Positions 9,338-17,566 of a DNA stretch of 64,000 bases are shown here, in pieces (position 1 is the first letter of the stretch; each line of letters begins with the position of its first letter). The notes below the pieces were generated by a model, which saw only the letters and a list, made by a program, of their open reading frames with translations, did no database searches and had not been told where the DNA came from. The stretch is from Pseudotabrizicola alkalilacus. Lineage in GTDB: Bacteria > Pseudomonadota > Alphaproteobacteria > Rhodobacterales > Rhodobacteraceae. Made by a program: the position numbers and the translations under genes. The DNA is taken from assembly GCF_003443995.1 (NCBI RefSeq), contig NZ_QWEY01000002.1, positions 62,001-126,000 of the forward strand, in the 5' to 3' direction.

Positions 9338-9678
9338 CAAACCACCTCCATATCCTTGATCCGCATCTCGTCCCCCCCTTGCGGGATCAGCTTGCCACCG
9401 CCACACAGCGGGCAGGGGTCAAGCCGGTGAGTGATGTCAACGGTCTTGCTGCAATCATAACAGAGCGCCTGACCCGGCAGGTCAATCATCTCCAGCCGCG
9501 CGCCTTCGGCCGGGCTGCCGCGCATCACCACGTCGAAAGCGAATTCCAGCGCGGGTTTTTCAACCCCGGCAAAGCGACCGATTTCCAGCCGCAAGACCGT
9601 GACGCGGGCAAAACCATGGGCCCGCGCCTGATCCTGCACGATGCTGCGGATACCTTCAGCAAGGCTCATTTCATGCAT
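9337..9678 (-). CDS. hypA: HypA, nickel metallochaperone
   Basis: The 113-residue protein starts [10 protein letters not shown] (His2 and Glu3 bind nickel with the amino terminus) and carries the structural zinc site CYDC near residue 73 and CPLC near 90. The start at 9678 rather than an upstream codon follows from the need for His at position 2. It overlaps the end of hupK by 8 bp and hypB by ATGA, so nickel delivery genes are coupled. Confidence 0.96.
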   Translation of the reverse strand: MHEMSLAEGIRSIVQDQARAHGFARVTVLRLEIGRFAGVEKPALEFAFDVVMRGSPAEGARLEMIDLPGQALCYDCSKTVDITHRLDPCPLCGGGKLIPQGGDEMRIKDMEVV

Positions 9679-10531
9679 GCTGCACCTGCGCAACGGTCAC
9701 GGGGATGCAGGGATCATGCAGCGCGATCAGCCGCGTGACCAGGTCGGGCCGGTTGCCGGGCACCAGCGCAAGCGCAGAGCAAAGTGCGCCCCCCGCAGCC
9801 AGTTGGTGATCGGTCGGCGTCAGGCGCAGAACCGAGGTCACGCGGCCCCCCGCCTGTCCCAGACGCAGCGCATAGACGCCGCGCGCTGCCTGCACCATCG
9901 CCGTGCCATCGGCCAGCCGCCGCGGGCGCGCCAGTACGCCATTTTGTGCGGCCTCCAGATCGGCCAACAGACCCAGATAGCGCCACAGCGGGCTGCGGCC
10001 CTGATCGGCTTCGACCGCGCGCAAGAGCGGGTGAGCGGCCTGCCGCCCGGCGGGCGCATTTTCAAATGCCCCGGCGGTTGCAGCCTGCGGCATGGGCAGG
10101 GCGCGCGCCACGCCGATGCCGCACTGAAAGCCCTGCTCCACCGCACACGCCAGTTCGGCAACGGGAAGTGGGCTTGCCATCCACGCTGTCAGCTCGGTCA
10201 GGGTCCGGGGCAGGCGGGCCATCGGGCCCAGTACGCCCTTTGGATCGGGGCGCAAGGGGGGGAGGTCAGACGCGCGGCGCAAGGTGACGAAGATGCGCGC
10301 CAGATGGTCTCGGACCACCTCGGCGCTGGTATCGGGGTCGTACGGCAAGCCAAGCGCAAGGCAGGCGGCCGCCGACTGCGCCATCCGGCACAGGTTGAAC
10401 AGACGTGGAAGCAGGCTGGCCACTTCGTCTGCCGGGCGGCCTGTCAAAAGCGCAGCCAGATCGGCACCGGGCTGCCGGTCGATCTGCCAGCCTCCCGGCC
10501 CTGGTCGGATCTGGGCCGCGCCCAAGGTCAT
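9671..10531 (-). CDS. hupK: HupK, hydrogenase large-subunit-like maturation scaffold
   Basis: The 286-residue protein is a shortened relative of the hydrogenase large subunit. It retains the block [18 protein letters not shown] (compare RICGVC in HupL) but lacks the full nickel-ligand set. In rhizobia HupK is needed for normal hydrogenase synthesis in air, acting as a scaffold for the FeCN2CO unit in transit from HypCD to HupL. It overlaps hupJ upstream (ATGA) and hypA downstream. A simple degraded large subunit is unlikely given the conserved position. Confidence 0.9.
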   Translation of the reverse strand: MTLGAAQIRPGPGGWQIDRQPGADLAALLTGRPADEVASLLPRLFNLCRMAQSAAACLALGLPYDPDTSAEVVRDHLARIFVTLRRASDLPPLRPDPKGVLGPMARLPRTLTELTAWMASPLPVAELACAVEQGFQCGIGVARALPMPQAATAGAFENAPAGRQAAHPLLRAVEADQGRSPLWRYLGLLADLEAAQNGVLARPRRLADGTAMVQAARGVYALRLGQAGGRVTSVLRLTPTDHQLAAGGALCSALALVPGNRPDLVTRLIALHDPCIPVTVAQVQHA

Positions 10532-11286
10532 GCGCCCAGACCCCCCGTGATCAGCTTGCGGCGCGACGGGGTGCTGTCGGGTTCCGGCGGCGGCGCAAGT
10601 TCTGCCTCGCGCCGGGCGCGGATATCGGCGGTGCGGTCGGTTTCAGCCCGGTTCTCGGGCTTGAGCAGCTCAACCATCGCGGCGCGGGCGACGTCGACCG
10701 CCTGCAACTGGCTGGTGAAATCGCCCATGGGCGAAAACAGCGCACAGGCCATGTAGGCACCGACCATCTCGCGCGTGGCATGCATGAACTCATAGTCGCC
10801 CGAGGGGAAGGTCAGCACCTCTTTCGCGCCCACCTTCAGCACCGGGTGGTTAGGGCCCGGCAGCAGCACGAGGTTCATGAACCACGGCGCGATCAGGATG
10901 CCAAGGAAACCACCGGCGAAGGGCTGGAACCCCACCGCCTGAACATGCAGGGCCTGATTGACCATCGGCAGATCGCGCATCCGCGAATGGAACACCTCGG
11001 TAAAGTCGGCGACCAGCGCTGTGGTCCGCGCCTCCATCTCCGCCCTCTGGACGGATGAGGGCGCACCAGGATCGTCGTGCACCAGAAACTGCGCGCGCGG
11101 CGCGGAACAGCCGGGGCAAGTCCAGTCCTCGGGCAGGTCAAGAAATGCAGTCCCTGGTTCGATCTGCCGCGTTTCATCGCCCATGGCCGGATCATAGGGC
11201 ATCCAGCAGATCTTGCATTCCATGATCGCGGCAGGGCTGATCTTGTCGGACGCGCCCAGATAGCTGCCTTCGAAACCGGGGATCAT
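10528..11286 (-). CDS. hupJ: HupJ, rubredoxin-HybE fusion for hydrogenase assembly
   Basis: Two domains are visible in 252 residues. Residues 20-65 form a rubredoxin with CKIC and CPGC iron ligands and the usual PGTAFLDLPEDW middle. The remainder (about 80-200) is the HybE/HupJ chaperone domain (FHSRMRDLPMVN, VQAVGF, GGFLGILIAPWFMNLVLLP). In rhizobia these are two genes, hupI and hupJ; here they are fused. By family knowledge they protect and assemble HupL/HupS under oxygen. The ATG at 11286 overlaps the hupH stop. Confidence 0.9.
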   Translation of the reverse strand: MIPGFEGSYLGASDKISPAAIMECKICWMPYDPAMGDETRQIEPGTAFLDLPEDWTCPGCSAPRAQFLVHDDPGAPSSVQRAEMEARTTALVADFTEVFHSRMRDLPMVNQALHVQAVGFQPFAGGFLGILIAPWFMNLVLLPGPNHPVLKVGAKEVLTFPSGDYEFMHATREMVGAYMACALFSPMGDFTSQLQAVDVARAAMVELLKPENRAETDRTADIRARREAELAPPPEPDSTPSRRKLITGGLGA

Positions 11287-12116
11287 TGTATGGCCTCGAT
11301 CACGTCTCGGATGCGGGTGGCACTGTCGGTCAGATCCTCGGCAGCGGCGATGGCCACCTCGGGGATCTCGCAGACCTCGTAGGTGTCAAGGATCAGCGTA
11401 TCCATCGAGTTGTAGAACTGCACCTTCCAGACATGGGGCTGTGCGCAGGCGGTGACGCGGCAATTGCCATATCCGCGAGACAGCACGGTTACTGCCCCTT
11501 CGCCAAGCGCCTCGGACAGCCAGTCAAGGTCTGTGGGCGTGTGCGGCAAAAGCGACAGGTTGACCACATGCGCTATGGCACCGGCCTTCCGGGTCAGCGA
11601 TTTGTCGACCAGTTCGGCCAGCAGGGCAGGGGCATTGGCCAGCCCCGGCACGGGCCGGGCCAGAACGCCGATGGCCGGCCGATGGGGGACATGCGCGCGG
11701 CTCATCGCAAGGGTCGGGACGGGGGCCACCTCGACCACATCCATGCCTGCGGCCAGCAAGAGCCAGACACCGGCAAACACACTTTCCTGCACCAGCACTG
11801 CTGGCAGGCCGCGCAGCTTCATCGACACTTCGCCCTGACCCAACGCATCAGCCAGCACCTCGCGGGCCGCGGGTGACAGGGTGGCCAGATCGAAAGTGAC
11901 GGGTGCAGCGCCGTTGGCCACATCGCTGCAGGCGTCGGCCATCCGCGCCAGCATCGCCACGGCTTCGGCCATGGCAGCGGTGTCGTCGGCATCGGGGATG
12001 TGCGGGGCATAGATTCGCATTCCCGAAGGCATCGGCATATATTGCAATTCGCCGTCGGGGTCAGGCTGCGATCCGGGGCCAAAGCCGGTTGGCGGAAGCG
12101 TGAAGGGGGAGACCAT
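11283..12116 (-). CDS. hupH: HupH, hydrogenase expression/formation protein
   Basis: The 277-residue protein matches HupH/HyaF: N-terminal variable region, then LSPAAREVLADALGQGEVS and the C-terminal SRGYGNCRVTACAQPHVWKVQFYNSMDTLILDTYEVCEIPE blocks with two conserved cysteines. The family is linked to maturation of the small subunit, with no proven reaction. The ATG at 12116 is preceded by GAGAGG at 7 nt; the TTG two codons earlier is less likely. It lies 11 bp after the hupG stop. Confidence 0.93.
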   Translation of the reverse strand: MVSPFTLPPTGFGPGSQPDPDGELQYMPMPSGMRIYAPHIPDADDTAAMAEAVAMLARMADACSDVANGAAPVTFDLATLSPAAREVLADALGQGEVSMKLRGLPAVLVQESVFAGVWLLLAAGMDVVEVAPVPTLAMSRAHVPHRPAIGVLARPVPGLANAPALLAELVDKSLTRKAGAIAHVVNLSLLPHTPTDLDWLSEALGEGAVTVLSRGYGNCRVTACAQPHVWKVQFYNSMDTLILDTYEVCEIPEVAIAAAEDLTDSATRIRDVIEAIQ

Positions 12117-12127
12117 GGGCAAACCTC

Positions 12128-12544
12128 TCAGGCAGCTTTGAGCGACAGGAAATGGGTGACGCGGGCGAGGTAATCCGACCAGTCGCGGACTTTTTCCACC
12201 GCGCCAAGGAAGTCGGTCTGCCGAAAGAACAGCAGGCCCGGTGTCTTCAGCGCGCGATACTGCTCGCGCAGGTCGGCCTCGATGGCGTCATCGACCACCG
12301 CGCAGTCAAAGGCACCCTGAAAGGCCAGCCGCAATTCCGGCAGGATCACAGCCGCATCGACGGTTTCCAGATTGCGGCGCGCGTCACCGGGGATGAACAG
12401 GCAGTGTACGCCTGGGCGGGCCAGAAAACCGGCAACTTCATCGGAGCAGGCGAGTCGCGGATAGCCGAACTCTGCCTGAAGACGGGCGATCAGGGGGTGC
12501 AGCACAGTCGTCTTGGGCAGATCGTATGGCGCGTGGTCGTGCAT
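12128..12544 (-). CDS. hupG: HupG/HyaE, thioredoxin-fold chaperone for HupS
   Basis: The 138-residue product has the HyaE/HupG thioredoxin-like fold but no CxxC (the only short-range cysteines are in LACSDEV and HCLFIPGD), as is usual in this family. HyaE-type proteins bind the Tat signal of the hydrogenase small subunit as a proofreading chaperone; here the client would be HupS. The gene begins 3 bp after hupF ends, with GGGTGA as ribosome site. Confidence 0.9.
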   Translation of the reverse strand: MHDHAPYDLPKTTVLHPLIARLQAEFGYPRLACSDEVAGFLARPGVHCLFIPGDARRNLETVDAAVILPELRLAFQGAFDCAVVDDAIEADLREQYRALKTPGLLFFRQTDFLGAVEKVRDWSDYLARVTHFLSLKAA

Positions 12545-12547
12545 GGG

Positions 12548-12868
12548 TCACCCTATGGTTTGGCCGGCGTCCAGCGCGGCTTGCAGATGAGGGGGGAGGC
12601 GGGGTGTTCGGGCGTCCAGATCGGCAAAGGCATCACCAGCGTCGCCACCTGCCATGATGGATGACATGCCTTGCAGTGCTTTGCGGATCAACAGCGCCTC
12701 GGTTTCGGGCAGGATCTGGCGTGCAGTACCCAGAAAGCCAAGCACCCAATCGCCAACCTGTGCGTCAGGCAAAAGCGACATGTCCAGCAGATGAACCCCG
12801 TGTTCGTCCTGTGCGTGACCCACGATTCCGTCAATGGCCAGCACTTGCATCGGAATGCCAACGCACAT
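12548..12868 (-). CDS. hupF: HupF, HypC-family chaperone
   Basis: The 106-residue protein starts MCVGIPMQV and has the HypC core [12 protein letters not shown] followed by a C-terminal extension longer than in HypC. In rhizobia HupF acts as a chaperone that stabilises HupL under oxygen. The ATG at 12868 overlaps the hupD stop. Together with HypC (6690-6986) this gives the window two paralogues of the family. Confidence 0.93.
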   Translation of the reverse strand: MCVGIPMQVLAIDGIVGHAQDEHGVHLLDMSLLPDAQVGDWVLGFLGTARQILPETEALLIRKALQGMSSIMAGGDAGDAFADLDARTPRLPPHLQAALDAGQTIG

Positions 12869-13476
12869 CACACAACCTCGGGGAAAAAGCGATCATCACC
12901 CAGTCTGCACGCCATGTCTTCGGATGGGCGTCCGGCTTCATATGCATCGCGGCGGATCGAAGGGTCGGCAAGCAGGGGGCTGTCGGTGCGACCTTTGTCC
13001 ACCGTGACGTTCCAGTCGGCCAGAATGGCGCGGGCGATGGCCAACGCCTCGGGGATCCGGTCTGCGACCTGCGGGCGCAGACCGCCGCCGTAATCGTCCA
13101 GCTCGACCGGCTGACACCCGATCAGCACCATCTGCGCCGGGCAATAGCCCATGAGCTGCGCCGTCGCGATCACGTCCTGAAAGCCGGTCTGATGCAGGCT
13201 CATCTTTCTGGCCCCCATGAAGGCGGGCACATCGCCATCGCGGACCACCTTCATTGTGGCGGGCGGCAGGCCATAGTCGATGGCGTCGAACACGATCAGC
13301 GCATCGGCCTCTTCGAGGAACGGCAGAAGATACAGCCCCTGCGTGCCGCCATCCAGCAGGCGGACATGATCAGGCAAGGCGTGGGTGTCGGCCATCACCT
13401 CGACGCAGCGCACGCCAAAACCCTCATCGGCCCACAGGACATTGCCAATGCCCAGAATCAAAACGTTCAGCGCCAC
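12868..13476 (-). CDS. hupD: HupD, hydrogenase maturation endopeptidase
   Basis: The 202-residue protein shows the HybD-type protease signature [16 protein letters not shown] with nickel ligands Glu18, Asp64 and His95 (equivalent to E16, D62 and H93 of E. coli HybD). It senses nickel in HupL and removes the C-terminal peptide after the last His of the DPCLACSTH motif. It is first in the leftward operon, reading away from hupT across a 252-bp intergenic region. Its separation from hupSLC differs from the R. capsulatus gene order. Confidence 0.96.
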   Translation of the reverse strand: MALNVLILGIGNVLWADEGFGVRCVEVMADTHALPDHVRLLDGGTQGLYLLPFLEEADALIVFDAIDYGLPPATMKVVRDGDVPAFMGARKMSLHQTGFQDVIATAQLMGYCPAQMVLIGCQPVELDDYGGGLRPQVADRIPEALAIARAILADWNVTVDKGRTDSPLLADPSIRRDAYEAGRPSEDMACRLGDDRFFPEVV

Positions 13477-13512
13477 AGGTCTCCCCCCTTGTGTCTGGTC
13501 GAATGGCTTTCA

Positions 13513-13659
13513 CATTCGCTTGGAAGTGAGAGTATTGTTTTCAGCGGCCAAGAGAAGGGAAAAGCTTGCAGCGGCGGGTAATCCTCAAGGCACAGAAAGA
13601 AAAGGAAAATGCCGGATTTCTGAGTGCACGCATGCACTTGGAAGTGAAAGGATCGTTTC
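13513..13659. repeat. Paired 29-bp imperfect repeats between hupD and hupT
   Basis: Two direct copies lie at 13513-13541 and 13631-13659 and agree at 23 of 29 positions; the shared core is CTTGGAAGTGA followed by AG, AT and GTTT. The second copy is preceded by the palindrome GTGCA-CGCA-TGCAC (13624-13637). The copies are 118 bp apart in the 252-bp gap that must hold promoters for both the hupD and hupT operons. They may be regulator sites or remnants of a duplicated promoter; I do not recognise the factor. Confidence 0.55.
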
Positions 13660-13728
13660 TACTTTGTGCGTGATGTGGAAAGCTTTATCCCAGCCCGGCC
13701 CTGCAAAACGAACCACGGCAGACCCGTG

Positions 13729-15102
13729 ATGATTTTTCTGTTCCTCAAGGCGGGCGACTTCTATGATTCCGGCATGGCATCGCTGATCAACACCTCCAAC
13801 CCTGACCGCCCGGCGCATTTCTCCGATGACGCCTGGGTCGAGGTGCTGTCGGCGATGGACCGCACCTATGCCGACCTGGTGGGCTATCAGGAACAGCTGG
13901 AGCGCAAGAATGCCGAACTGGAGGAGATGCGCACCTTTCTGACGGCGATCCTGTCTTCGGTGTCGGATGTACTGATCGTGGTCGACCGCAGCGGGCGGAT
14001 TGCACGGATCAGCGATTCCTTTGCGCAGCTCGCCGGGCCGGGGCGTAGCTTGCTGGAAGAGCCTTTGGCCCAGATGTTCGCCGAGGATGACAAGTCTGTG
14101 GTCCTGGCCATGCTGCAGATTGTGCAGGACCGTCGCCGCACCAGCAGTTTCGAGGCCAATCTGCTGACGGATGGCGGGACGGAGCCGCTGGATATTTCCA
14201 TCGCGCCGCGTCTGGATGACCGGGGCCGGGTCGATGGATTTGTGCTGACGGGACGGCCTTTGGGTGCCCTGCGCACGGCCTATGCCGAACTCAGCCGCAG
14301 CCACGACTCGCTCAAGACGGCGCAGGCGCAACTGGTGCGCACCGAAAAGCTGGCCTCGCTGGGCCGTTTGCTGGCGGGGGTGGCGCATGAGCTGAACAAT
14401 CCGATCAGCTTTGTCTATGCCAATACCCATGCGATGGAACGCTATGCCGGCAAGTTCGAGGCCTATTTCGCGCGCGTTCAGGAAGGGGCGAGCCGGGACG
14501 AGCTGATGCAGCTGCGCCGCGACCTGCGGCTGGACCGCGAGGTGGCGAACCTGCGCGACGCCATCAACGGTGCCCGTGACGGGGCCGAACGGGTGCGCGA
14601 CATCGTCGAGGATTTGCGGCGGCTGTCATCGGATGGCTCGGGCCAGATGGTGGTATTCGATCTGGCCGAGACGGTGCGGATCGCGGCCAGCTGGGTGTCG
14701 CGCGGGATGAAACAGTCTGTCGCGATGCAAATGGAACCGTTGACCCCGGTGCAGGTTCTGGGCCGGGCCGGTCATATCCAGCAGGTGGTGATGAACCTGG
14801 TGCAGAACGCGGTCGATGCGCTGGAAGGGCAGGCCGATGGCCTGATCCGGCTGTCGGTCGAACGCTGTGGTGACCGGGCGGTGCTGACGGTGGCAGACAA
14901 TGGCCCCGGTGTTCCGGCCGACCTTGGCACCGCGATCTTTGACCCGTTCTTTACCACCAAACCGGTGGGGCGCGGCACCGGGCTGGGCCTGTCGATCAGC
15001 CACAAGATCACCGAAGAGCACGGCGGCACCCTGACGCTGTGCGACACACCGGACGGGGGCGCGTGCTTTCGATTGTCCTTGCCGACGGAGGACGAGGGAT
15101 GA
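13729..15102 (+). CDS. hupT: HupT, hydrogen-responsive sensor histidine kinase
   Basis: The product (457 residues from this start) has a coiled-coil N-terminus, a PAS domain (about residues 68-160), a HisKA domain with H220 in GVAHELNNPISF, and a HATPase_c domain with N, G1 (DNGPG) and G2 (GTGLGLSIS) boxes. No membrane segment is present, so it is a soluble kinase. It is the partner of HupR; in R. capsulatus HupT phosphorylates HupR and HupUV modulates this in response to H2. The start is uncertain: 13729 gives the length of R. capsulatus HupT (456), while an ATG at 13774 is possible. hupU overlaps its end by ATGA. Confidence 0.94.
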   Translation: MIFLFLKAGDFYDSGMASLINTSNPDRPAHFSDDAWVEVLSAMDRTYADLVGYQEQLERKNAELEEMRTFLTAILSSVSDVLIVVDRSGRIARISDSFAQLAGPGRSLLEEPLAQMFAEDDKSVVLAMLQIVQDRRRTSSFEANLLTDGGTEPLDISIAPRLDDRGRVDGFVLTGRPLGALRTAYAELSRSHDSLKTAQAQLVRTEKLASLGRLLAGVAHELNNPISFVYANTHAMERYAGKFEAYFARVQEGASRDELMQLRRDLRLDREVANLRDAINGARDGAERVRDIVEDLRRLSSDGSGQMVVFDLAETVRIAASWVSRGMKQSVAMQMEPLTPVQVLGRAGHIQQVVMNLVQNAVDALEGQADGLIRLSVERCGDRAVLTVADNGPGVPADLGTAIFDPFFTTKPVGRGTGLGLSISHKITEEHGGTLTLCDTPDGGACFRLSLPTEDEG

Positions 15103-16085
15103 CCACGCTGCTATGGCTTCAGGCATCGGGGTGCGGGGGATGCACGATGTCGCTGTTGTGCGCCGAAAGCCCCGGCGTGATCGAGATGCTGGAGGATGCC
15201 GGCATCCGTCTGCTGTGGCATCCGGCGCTGTCACTTGAAACCGGGGCCGAGGCGCGGGCGATCCTTGATGACCTGGCCGAGGGGCGCACAGTGCTGGATA
15301 TCCTGTGTGTCGAGGGGGCAATCGCACGGGGCCCGCTGGGGACGGGGCGTTTTCAGATGCTGTCGGGCACGGGGCAAAGTCTGATGCACTGGGTGCAACG
15401 GCTTGCCCCGAAGGCGCGGCATGTGGTGGCGGTGGGCACATGTGCCGCATTCGGCGGCGTTACGGCGGCGGGCGGCAATCCGACCGATGCGGTCGGCCTG
15501 CAATATGATGGGGCCCATGCGGGCGGTCTGTTCACGCCCGCATGGCGCAGCGGGTCCGGCGCGGCGGTGATCAACGTGGCGGGCTGCCCCACCCATCCGG
15601 GCTGGGTGACCGAGACGCTGATGATGCTGGCGGCGGGCGAAACCATCGCGGTGGATGGCTATGCCCGTCCACGGTTCTATGCCGATCATCTGGTGCATCA
15701 CGGCTGCCCCAAGAACGAGTTCTACGAATACAAGGCCAGTGCGCGCGAGCTGTCGGAACAGGGCTGCATGATGGAAAACCTTGGCTGCATCGGCACGCAG
15801 GCGGTGGGCGACTGCAACATCCGGCCCTGGAATGGCGAAGGCAGTTGCACCCGTGGCGGCTATCCTTGCGTTAACTGCACCGCACCTCAGTTCGAGGATC
15901 CGAGCCACGCCTTTGTCGATACGCCCAAGATTACTGGCATTCCCGTGGGCTTGCCCACCGACATGCCAAAGGCCTGGTTCATGGCTCTGGCCTCGCTGTC
16001 AAAGGCGGCAACCCCCCATCGTATTGGCACCAACGCCCGGTCTGACCGGGTTGTGGTACCGCCCACATTGCGCAAACCGCGATGA
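15099..16085 (+). CDS. hupU: HupU, small subunit of H2-sensing regulatory hydrogenase
   Basis: The 328-residue protein has small-subunit cluster ligands (ASGCGGCTMSLL, VGTCAAFGG, AGCPTHPGW, HGCPKNEFYEY, LGCIGTQAVGDCNIRPWNG, GYPCVNCTAPQF) but no Tat signal peptide and no C-terminal membrane helix, unlike HupS at 20010. This is the hallmark of the cytoplasmic regulatory hydrogenases HupU/HoxB. It pairs with HupV to sense H2 and controls HupT. It overlaps hupT and hupV by ATGA at each end. Confidence 0.95.
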   Translation: MTTLLWLQASGCGGCTMSLLCAESPGVIEMLEDAGIRLLWHPALSLETGAEARAILDDLAEGRTVLDILCVEGAIARGPLGTGRFQMLSGTGQSLMHWVQRLAPKARHVVAVGTCAAFGGVTAAGGNPTDAVGLQYDGAHAGGLFTPAWRSGSGAAVINVAGCPTHPGWVTETLMMLAAGETIAVDGYARPRFYADHLVHHGCPKNEFYEYKASARELSEQGCMMENLGCIGTQAVGDCNIRPWNGEGSCTRGGYPCVNCTAPQFEDPSHAFVDTPKITGIPVGLPTDMPKAWFMALASLSKAATPHRIGTNARSDRVVVPPTLRKPR

Positions 16086-17506
16086 CCCAGGCGCGGTTGG
16101 TGGTCGGTCCGTTCAACCGGGTCGAGGGCGATCTGGAGGTGACGCTGGATGTGGCTGATGGCCACGTAGCCCGCGCGCAGGTCAATGCACCGCTCTATCG
16201 CGGGTTCGAAAGGATGCTTGAGGGACGCGATCCGCGCGACGCGCTGGTGATCACGCCGCGCATTTGCGGCATCTGCTCGATCAGCCAATCGGCGGCGGCG
16301 GCGCGGGCGCTGGGGGCGGCGATGGGGCTGACGCCCACGCCGCAGGGTGCCATCGCGACGGCGCTGATCCATGCGGCAGAGAATGTGGCCGACCATCTGA
16401 CGCATTTCCACCTGTTCTTCATGCCCGACTTTGCACGCCCCGATTACTCTGGCAGGCCCTGGCACCTGCGCGCTGTAGAGCGGTTCACCGCGATGGAAGG
16501 CAGCGCGCAACGAAGCGCCGTGCAGGCGCGGGCGGAATTGCTGCATGTCATGGGGCTGATGGCGGGCAAGTGGCCCCATACGTTGGCGATCCAGCCCGGC
16601 GGGGTCACACGCGCACCGGGGCCGCGCGAAAAGGCGCGGCTGGGGGCCACCTTGCGCGCCTTTCGCCGCTATCTGGAGACAGTGCTGTTCGGTGGACGGT
16701 TGGAGGATTTCTGCGCCCTGCCGGATGCGGCGGCCCTGTTGCGCTGGTCCGGCGGGGATGTGGCGCTGTTCCTTGAGATTGCGGATGATCTGGGTCTTCA
16801 CAGTCTGGGCCGGGGGGCGGGGCGGTTTTTGTCGTTTGGGGCCTATCCGACCCATGAGGGGCCGTGCTTTGCAGCAGGCAGCTTGATGCAGGGACAGCCC
16901 GGCACGGTGCGGCCAGCCGACATCCGTGAGGATCTGAGCCATGCCTGGATGACGGGCACTGCGGCACATCCGCTGGACGGGATGACCATCCCCGACGAGG
17001 CGATGGGAGACCCAGGCTATAGCTGGTGCAAGGCTCCACGTCTGGCCGGACTGCCGATGGAGGTGGGCGCGCTGGCGCGGCAGGTGGTAGATGGCCACCC
17101 GCTTGCACTGTCGCTTGCGGTGGAGGGCGGGGTGCTGGCCCGGGTGGGCGCGCGGCTTCTGGAACTGGCGCGCACCCAGATCCTGATGGAGCGTTGGGTG
17201 GCTGATCTGGTGCCTGGCGAAAGCTTCATGGTGCAGGGTTCCCTACCGCGCGACGGTATCGGCGAGGGCCTGGTCGAGGCGGCCCGTGGCGCGCTGGGCC
17301 ATTGGATCCGCATCCGGAACGGGCGAATCGCCACTTATCAGATCATCGCGCCCACCACCTGGAACTTCAGCCCGCGCGATGCGCAAGGCGTGGCTGGTCC
17401 GCTGGAAGCCGCGTTGGAAGGCACGCCGGTCGAGGGGCCGGTTCCGCTGGCTGTCCAGCACGTGGTGCGCAGTTTTGACCCCTGCATGGTGTGCACGGTG
17501 CATTAG
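16082..17506 (+). CDS. hupV: HupV, large subunit of H2-sensing regulatory hydrogenase
   Basis: The 474-residue protein has the nickel ligand pairs RICGICSIS near the N-terminus and DPCMVCTVH at the extreme C-terminus. There is no residue after that His, so no maturation protease is needed; this separates sensor hydrogenases from the energy-converting HupL at 21099, which keeps a 15-residue extension. HupUV senses H2 slowly and is oxygen-tolerant in relatives. The HypC-type and HypB/HypA machinery encoded here should also mature it. Confidence 0.95.
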   Translation: MTQARLVVGPFNRVEGDLEVTLDVADGHVARAQVNAPLYRGFERMLEGRDPRDALVITPRICGICSISQSAAAARALGAAMGLTPTPQGAIATALIHAAENVADHLTHFHLFFMPDFARPDYSGRPWHLRAVERFTAMEGSAQRSAVQARAELLHVMGLMAGKWPHTLAIQPGGVTRAPGPREKARLGATLRAFRRYLETVLFGGRLEDFCALPDAAALLRWSGGDVALFLEIADDLGLHSLGRGAGRFLSFGAYPTHEGPCFAAGSLMQGQPGTVRPADIREDLSHAWMTGTAAHPLDGMTIPDEAMGDPGYSWCKAPRLAGLPMEVGALARQVVDGHPLALSLAVEGGVLARVGARLLELARTQILMERWVADLVPGESFMVQGSLPRDGIGEGLVEAARGALGHWIRIRNGRIATYQIIAPTTWNFSPRDAQGVAGPLEAALEGTPVEGPVPLAVQHVVRSFDPCMVCTVH

Positions 17507-17523
17507 CAGCAACAAGGGCAGGA

Positions 17524-17541
17524 CCGGGGGCCAGCCCCCGG
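17524..17541. repeat. Hairpin between hupV and hypF
   Basis: CCGGGGGC and GCCCCCGG form a perfect 8-bp stem with a 2-nt gap, in the 60-bp gap between hupV and hypF. There is no T-run, so simple termination is doubtful. GC-rich hairpins of this kind are frequent at gene ends in Rhodobacteraceae and may protect the upstream message from decay. Confidence 0.5.
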
Positions 17542-17566
17542 ACACCCCGTGGAAGTTTGGGAACAG

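Noticed and set aside
17524-17541. Terminator between hupV and hypF
   Set aside because: A perfect hairpin is present but no T-run follows, and hypF is normally co-expressed with hupTUV.
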